From Bacillota bacterium (GTDB lineage Bacteria > Bacillota > Sulfobacillia > JAJYWN01), in contig JAJYWN010000049.1 of the NCBI GenBank assembly GCA_021791495.1, positions 1-35,472 on the forward strand: a stretch of 35,472 bases of DNA, in the 5' to 3' direction. The position numbers were made by a program, and so were the translations under genes. Under the pieces are notes generated by a model that saw only the letters and a program-made list of their open reading frames with translations, had not been told where the DNA came from and made no database searches. Below, in pieces: positions 31,866 through 35,472 of the stretch (its first letter is position 1; each line of letters starts with the position of its first letter).

Positions 31866-31893
31866 ATGGGGGCCCTTTCCTGAGGGCCCCCAT
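31866..31893 (+). terminator. candidate terminator after ppdK
   Basis: An 11-bp perfect stem, ATGGGGGCCCT (31866-31876) with AGGGCCCCCAT (31883-31893) and a 6-nt loop, lies between ppdK and the next gene. It has no U run, so it may act as an RNA 3'-end stabiliser or with factors. A small UUCG-capped hairpin (31797-31813) sits just after the ppdK stop. Confidence 0.6.
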
Positions 31894-31902
31894 CTGGCCT
31901 CT

Positions 31903-31923
31903 ATCGAGTACCTAACACTCGAT
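31903..31923 (+). promoter_or_regulatory. hairpin abutting the ribosome site of the next gene
   Basis: ATCGAGT (31903-31909) pairs with ACTCGAT (31917-31923), loop 7 nt. The stem ends immediately before TTGGAGGG, the ribosome site of the gene starting at 31938. It could be an operator or could modulate access to the ribosome site. Confidence 0.4.
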
Positions 31924-31937
31924 TTGGAGGGTGAGAA

Positions 31938-33551
31938 TTGGCTCTAAGGGCGATCGTCTTCCTAGGCGGAACTGTCTCGATGTCCCTGGAGATGGTGGGG
32001 AGCCGCATTCTGGCGCCCTACTTCGGCAATAGCATCTTCGTGTGGGGCAGCCTCATCGGGGTCTTCCTGACCGCCCTTGCCGTTGGCTACTACCTCGGCG
32101 GCATGCTGGCTGACCGGTGGCCGCATCTGAATGTGCTGGCAGGCTTCTTGGCGGTCGCGGCCCTCTTGGTCTTGGGGATACCGGCGGCGTCCGCTCCGGT
32201 GAACATCTTCTTGGACGCGCGTTTTCCCGATCCGCGGGTCGGAGCGCTCCTTGCCACCTCGGTGCTGTTCGCCGCACCCACTATTCTCTTGGGCACCATC
32301 TCACCTTACGCTGTGAGGCTCGAGGCGCGAAGTTTGGCCGGGGTCGGAAACACCGCGGGAATGCTCTACGCCCTATCTACCGCCGGAAGCATCCTGGGGA
32401 CCTTCGCCACGGCCTTCGTCCTGGTACCGGCGATGGGTGTGAAGAACATCGTCTATCTCCTTGGCGCTTCCTTGCTGCTCCTGGCGGCTCTCGGCTATGT
32501 GACCGCCGGAGCCCGGCGGGAGCGGAAAGCCAAGTTGGGGTTGCCGATGGCTCTGGTCGCTTTGGCGGGTGTCGTCGCCTTGTCGACCTTCTCGTCGTTA
32601 GGACCCACAGCCCGTCCGAAGACGCCTGGTAGCGGCACCGCCCTGGGCACTGTCCTGCTGGAGGAGGATACGCTCTACCACCACCTGGTGGTCGCCGAAC
32701 AGCGGGGCGTCCGGTACTTGCAGTTCGACGACTCGGTGCAGGGCGCCATGTATGTCGCCCAGCCGTCCAAGACCCCCGTCCAGTACATTCCGCGGATGAC
32801 GGTGGGGCTGATGCTCCAGCCCCAGCCAAAGCGGGCGCTACTCATCGGCCTGGGGCCGGGTTCGCTGCCCAAACTGCTCTTGGAAGCCTACCCAAGACTC
32901 GGGCTGGATGTGGCGGAGATTGACCCGGAGGTACTGGACGTCGCCCGTGGCTACTTCAATCTTCCCGAAGACACCCGGCTGAGAATCCACATCGCCGACG
33001 GGCGTGACTTCCTCGAAGCGGGCGGCCCCGGCTACGATCTGGTCTTCATCGATGCCTATTACGCCAGCGCCATCCCCTTCCACCTGACCACCAAGGAATT
33101 CTTGGAGAAGCTGAAGGGGGGGCTGGAGCCGGGTGGGGCGGTGGTGGCGAACATCATCGGCGCGGTGACCGGAGACCAGAGCCGCCTTTTCCGGGCCATG
33201 TATAAGACTTTCCGATCCGTGTTTTCAGGGGTGTATGTTTTCCAGGACCCAGCCACCGTCGGCCAAGGCGCCGCCGGCGGGGCCGGTGCTGGGAGCGTCG
33301 CCAGCTCCAATCCCCAAAACCTCATCCTGGTGGCGTCGCGTGAAGCCCGCGGCACGAAAGCTTTCAGTGCCGAGGCTCTCCCGGTGGCTTTGGCGAACGG
33401 CGTGGCCTGGGTCACCAGGGCCGACCTGCTCCGTTACGCGGGAGGACTATACACCGGCACCATCAAGGTGGACGACGTCCCTCTCCTCACCGACGACTAC
33501 GCTCCCCTCGACAGCCTCTTTAATGTCTATAGGGAGACTTTGACGCGTTAG
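31938..33551 (+). CDS. fused membrane / spermidine synthase-like methyltransferase-fold protein
   Basis: A 537-residue protein. Residues 1 to about 195 hold roughly seven or eight hydrophobic helices, with SMSLEMVGSRILAPYFG at the start; one more helix follows near 205-222. The remainder is a soluble SpeE-like Rossmann domain with the SAM-type loop LIGLGPGSLP (about 302-311), the acidic EIDPEV and the active-site region FIDAYYASAIPFH in place of the usual DSTDP. Such fusions are widespread and annotated as spermidine synthase, but the activity is unproven and the DSTDP motif is missing. A Gly/Ala-rich insert (33256-33310) is present. TTG 31938 follows TTGGAGGGTG. It heads a three-gene set. 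Confidence 0.88.
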   Translation: MALRAIVFLGGTVSMSLEMVGSRILAPYFGNSIFVWGSLIGVFLTALAVGYYLGGMLADRWPHLNVLAGFLAVAALLVLGIPAASAPVNIFLDARFPDPRVGALLATSVLFAAPTILLGTISPYAVRLEARSLAGVGNTAGMLYALSTAGSILGTFATAFVLVPAMGVKNIVYLLGASLLLLAALGYVTAGARRERKAKLGLPMALVALAGVVALSTFSSLGPTARPKTPGSGTALGTVLLEEDTLYHHLVVAEQRGVRYLQFDDSVQGAMYVAQPSKTPVQYIPRMTVGLMLQPQPKRALLIGLGPGSLPKLLLEAYPRLGLDVAEIDPEVLDVARGYFNLPEDTRLRIHIADGRDFLEAGGPGYDLVFIDAYYASAIPFHLTTKEFLEKLKGGLEPGGAVVANIIGAVTGDQSRLFRAMYKTFRSVFSGVYVFQDPATVGQGAAGGAGAGSVASSNPQNLILVASREARGTKAFSAEALPVALANGVAWVTRADLLRYAGGLYTGTIKVDDVPLLTDDYAPLDSLFNVYRETLTR

Positions 33552-33599
33552 TTTGGGCTCCGGGCCCCGAAGAATGACATGGTGTCTGGAGGGTAGGTC

Positions 33600-34088
33600 A
33601 TGCGAAATGAGGTCCGGTTCCGGATGGGTCTCAGGCTGGGGGCCGCACTTATCCTGGTAGTGGTTCTGGCCACCGCTTGCGGAGACGACCGATCGCTCCG
33701 TACGGAGGAGCCGACCCCAGCCAACATTGACCCCTTCTCCCAAAAGACCAGCAGTACCTGGGTGCAGACAGCCGTCGAGGTGGGTCGCCGCCTCTTCACG
33801 GAATACCTTAGGAGCTTCATAAGCCTCACACCTGGAGGCAAGAGTCTGAAGGACTTCAAGGTACTGGACGCTACTCTTAATCGGGTCCAGGAATCGGACA
33901 GCGGGATCTTCGTCAGGGTCCGGTATTCGGTTCTGCCATTCTACAACAATGACAGGGAGACGAATTACTGGGGAGCAGGAAACGGCACGGTTCGCGAGGA
34001 TGGCTGGATAGTCAACAAGGCTGCCGTCATTCTGCTCGAACTTGAGGAAGGTGCCTGGGCCTTCAAGGGAATGGGGACTGGGCCCTGA
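33600..34088 (+). CDS. putative lipoprotein of unknown function
   Basis: A 162-residue protein that I do not recognise. A basic N-terminus, hydrophobic helix and lipobox-like ATAC (Cys near residue 27) indicate a lipoprotein signal. The mature part is polar, with an FVRVRYSVLP beta segment and a C-terminal ELEEGAWAF strand, consistent with a small extracytoplasmic beta-rich domain such as the NTF2/DUF4440-like group, though that is a guess. ATG 33600 has GGAGGG upstream. It is sandwiched between the SpeE-like fusion (48 bp upstream) and a membrane protein (2 bp downstream), so the three are probably one envelope-associated operon. Confidence 0.7.
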   Translation: MRNEVRFRMGLRLGAALILVVVLATACGDDRSLRTEEPTPANIDPFSQKTSSTWVQTAVEVGRRLFTEYLRSFISLTPGGKSLKDFKVLDATLNRVQESDSGIFVRVRYSVLPFYNNDRETNYWGAGNGTVREDGWIVNKAAVILLELEEGAWAFKGMGTGP

Positions 34089-34090
34089 CC

Positions 34091-35278
34091 ATGAAGCCAT
34101 TCACATCGCTCTTGGTGCAAATCGCTTTCGGCTGGCCTGCCATCGTCGCGGTCGCTGCCTTCTCTACGTACGGGCTTGTCGGGCGCCGCGCAACCTGGCT
34201 TCTCGTGGCTGCGGTCTGCAGCCTCGGTCCCTCCTTCTACCTGTTTGGAACACCATTGTTCCGGGATATCGGGCTACTCTTTCCGTTCCTGTTTGTCGCC
34301 GCGGGGTGGGCAGTGGCCCGTCATCGGTCTCCGCAGGCGGTCGCCTTGGCCGTCGTTCCTTTTCTGGTCGTCGGCCCGCGAGTCGGCAGCATGTGGTCCA
34401 TAGCCCGGGACGAGAACAACGCGGCACTCCTTGCCAAGGAGAAGGCCGTGGCGCAGGAGCTAAGCGCCGTCTTTCATCTGGAGTTAGAAAACATGACCTT
34501 CCGTCCTTATTGGAAGGACCTGCAGGCTAGCCCGTTTTCGGCAGCTGACCCGCGTTCAAACCACTCGGACCCGGCGGATCCTCTGGCCCGGTTCATCGCC
34601 CGGTACTTGCCGCCCCAAGGGAAATACTCAGAGGTCGGGGACGACGAGCCGGTGGTCTTCCTCAACCGCGCCGGTGACCAGGTCGGGCTCGGCGTCCGGC
34701 AACAAGCCGGCCGGGCGCTATTGGTCTTAGGACAAAGGGTCAATGGGGACTGGCACGAGACGTGGTTGGTCAAGAGCCCCGTAGATACGACACTGACGTC
34801 CGATGCGCGAACGGATATCGCCGCTATCTCGGCGGCTGTTGAGAAGATGCGGGAGGAAACGGGCGAACTGCCCGTCGGCGCTCTCGGGACCAGCGTCCGG
34901 GATTTGAAGGGGGATCCTTATGGGGCAGCGGACTTCACGGCATTGAACTTCCGCAAATTGTACAATGAACTCATTGTCGGTGGCCGCCGGCGCGGCCCCT
35001 ACCTTCCGCTCCTGCCGGATACGAGCTATATTGCCTCCTGCCCCGGCGGAAGCCCCCTTGATTTCACACCGCTTGTGCTAAACTCGAAGATCGTTACCAG
35101 GCCGGACATCCCCAAGTTCATTTACGTCCTCCGGAACTCAGACCTGAAAGTGATGGCCATCCGGGTAGCAGACGGTATGAAAGACCCCACGTTCCGGAAA
35201 CCCCCGGCCAAAGCGCTAGTCACTGACCCGACGACCGGGGAGACGCAGGTAGGGACCATTTACTACCCGGCGCGCTAG
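34091..35278 (+). CDS. membrane protein with pseudopilin-like C-terminal region, unknown
   Basis: A 395-residue protein of unknown function. The first ~100 residues contain about four hydrophobic helices; the rest (about 110-395) is soluble. The stretch around residues 239-300 (ARTDIAAISAAVEKMREETG, then GPYLPLLP) resembles the head domain of type II secretion major pseudopilins (GspG), where DIxAIxxALELYxxDxGxYP precedes a GGYLxxLP motif. The resemblance is by eye and short. It has no prepilin leader at its N-terminus. ATG 34091 follows the lipoprotein stop by 2 bp, so translation is likely coupled. It has no recognisable enzyme motif. Confidence 0.6.
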   Translation: MKPFTSLLVQIAFGWPAIVAVAAFSTYGLVGRRATWLLVAAVCSLGPSFYLFGTPLFRDIGLLFPFLFVAAGWAVARHRSPQAVALAVVPFLVVGPRVGSMWSIARDENNAALLAKEKAVAQELSAVFHLELENMTFRPYWKDLQASPFSAADPRSNHSDPADPLARFIARYLPPQGKYSEVGDDEPVVFLNRAGDQVGLGVRQQAGRALLVLGQRVNGDWHETWLVKSPVDTTLTSDARTDIAAISAAVEKMREETGELPVGALGTSVRDLKGDPYGAADFTALNFRKLYNELIVGGRRRGPYLPLLPDTSYIASCPGGSPLDFTPLVLNSKIVTRPDIPKFIYVLRNSDLKVMAIRVADGMKDPTFRKPPAKALVTDPTTGETQVGTIYYPAR

Positions 35279-35472
35279 GTCCTCTGAATCTGGGCCGCAA
35301 GGGGTTCCCCGTCATGCAACCTTTCCCCGGAGCCTCGGCTGCCCGACATGACGTGAGTGTCAGGCTGCCTAGACCATTGTCCTCGAAGTCCTGATAGCCT
35401 TGGGAGTCTGGGATCACGGGCTCTACAGTGCCATTATTGACCATCCATCGTGGACAGAAGTTTGCGGGCACG
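35279..35472. other. window end, no gene seen
   Basis: In the last 194 bases I see no supported gene, terminator with a U run or RNA. A short minus-strand open frame reaching the edge (35220-35471) overlaps the preceding gene, has no ribosome site and lacks recognisable motifs. Confidence 0.5.

Noticed and set aside
35220-35471. Minus-strand open frame at the window end
   Set aside because: Overlaps the preceding gene, no ribosome site, no recognised motif; not supportable.
1-35472. CRISPR arrays, tRNA or rRNA genes, insertion sequences
   Set aside because: No direct-repeat array with spacers, no cloverleaf with a CCA-type acceptor, and no transposase or terminal repeats were seen on either strand.

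Overview
This window looks like chromosomal DNA of a high-GC, endospore-forming member of the Bacillota (Clostridia, Symbiobacteriia or Thermaerobacteria-like). The backbone keeps the Bacillus-type order yqfC-yqfD-phoH-yqfF-ybeY-dgkA-cdd-era-recO-glyQ-glyS-yqfL, including two sporulation genes. Shine-Dalgarno sites are strong and GTG/TTG starts are very common. glyQS is led by a canonical glycine T-box. No rRNA, tRNA, CRISPR array, transposase or phage gene was seen.

Layout. 1-202: contig-edge-like sequence with a C17 run. 203-1222 (-): a D-2-hydroxyacid dehydrogenase. 1399-12268 (+): the conserved block yqfC, yqfD, phoH, yqfF (HD phosphodiesterase), ybeY, dgkA, cdd, era, recO. A DUF502/DUF3048 pair sits between dgkA and cdd, and deoC between era and recO. 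12269-24428: an accessory segment between recO and glyQ. It holds an orphan family-5 solute-binding lipoprotein; a reverse-strand operon of a catalytically dead nitrilase paralogue, an intact nitrilase and a GH125-like glycosidase; an ABC-2 exporter (ATPase plus two permeases); a DinB-fold protein; and a ClC transporter with CBS and TrkA-C domains. 24429-31790: T-box leader, glyQ, glyS, ppsR (yqfL) and ppdK. 31938-35278: a membrane/spermidine-synthase-like fusion, a lipoprotein and a membrane protein with a pseudopilin-like tail.

How the genes work together. The first block covers RNA maturation (YbeY, PhoH, Era), second-messenger turnover (YqfF), undecaprenol/lipid phosphorylation (DgkA), nucleoside salvage (Cdd, DeoC) and repair (RecO). 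PpsR is the bifunctional regulator of the PpdK encoded immediately downstream. The accessory operons are self-contained.

Most interesting points: (1) the ABC exporter has a strong promoter and a ~190-nt leader whose 8-bp stem competes with an antiterminator for the 5' arm of an intrinsic terminator, so it reads like an unassigned riboswitch or attenuator; (2) a pseudo-nitrilase lacking all three catalytic residues is translationally coupled to an intact nitrilase and a GH125-like glycosidase; (3) a nested RNA structure lies between the glycine T-box terminator and glyQ; (4) low-complexity Gly/Ala/Asp-rich inserts recur in otherwise conserved housekeeping proteins; (5) the last three genes form an uncharacterised envelope cassette.
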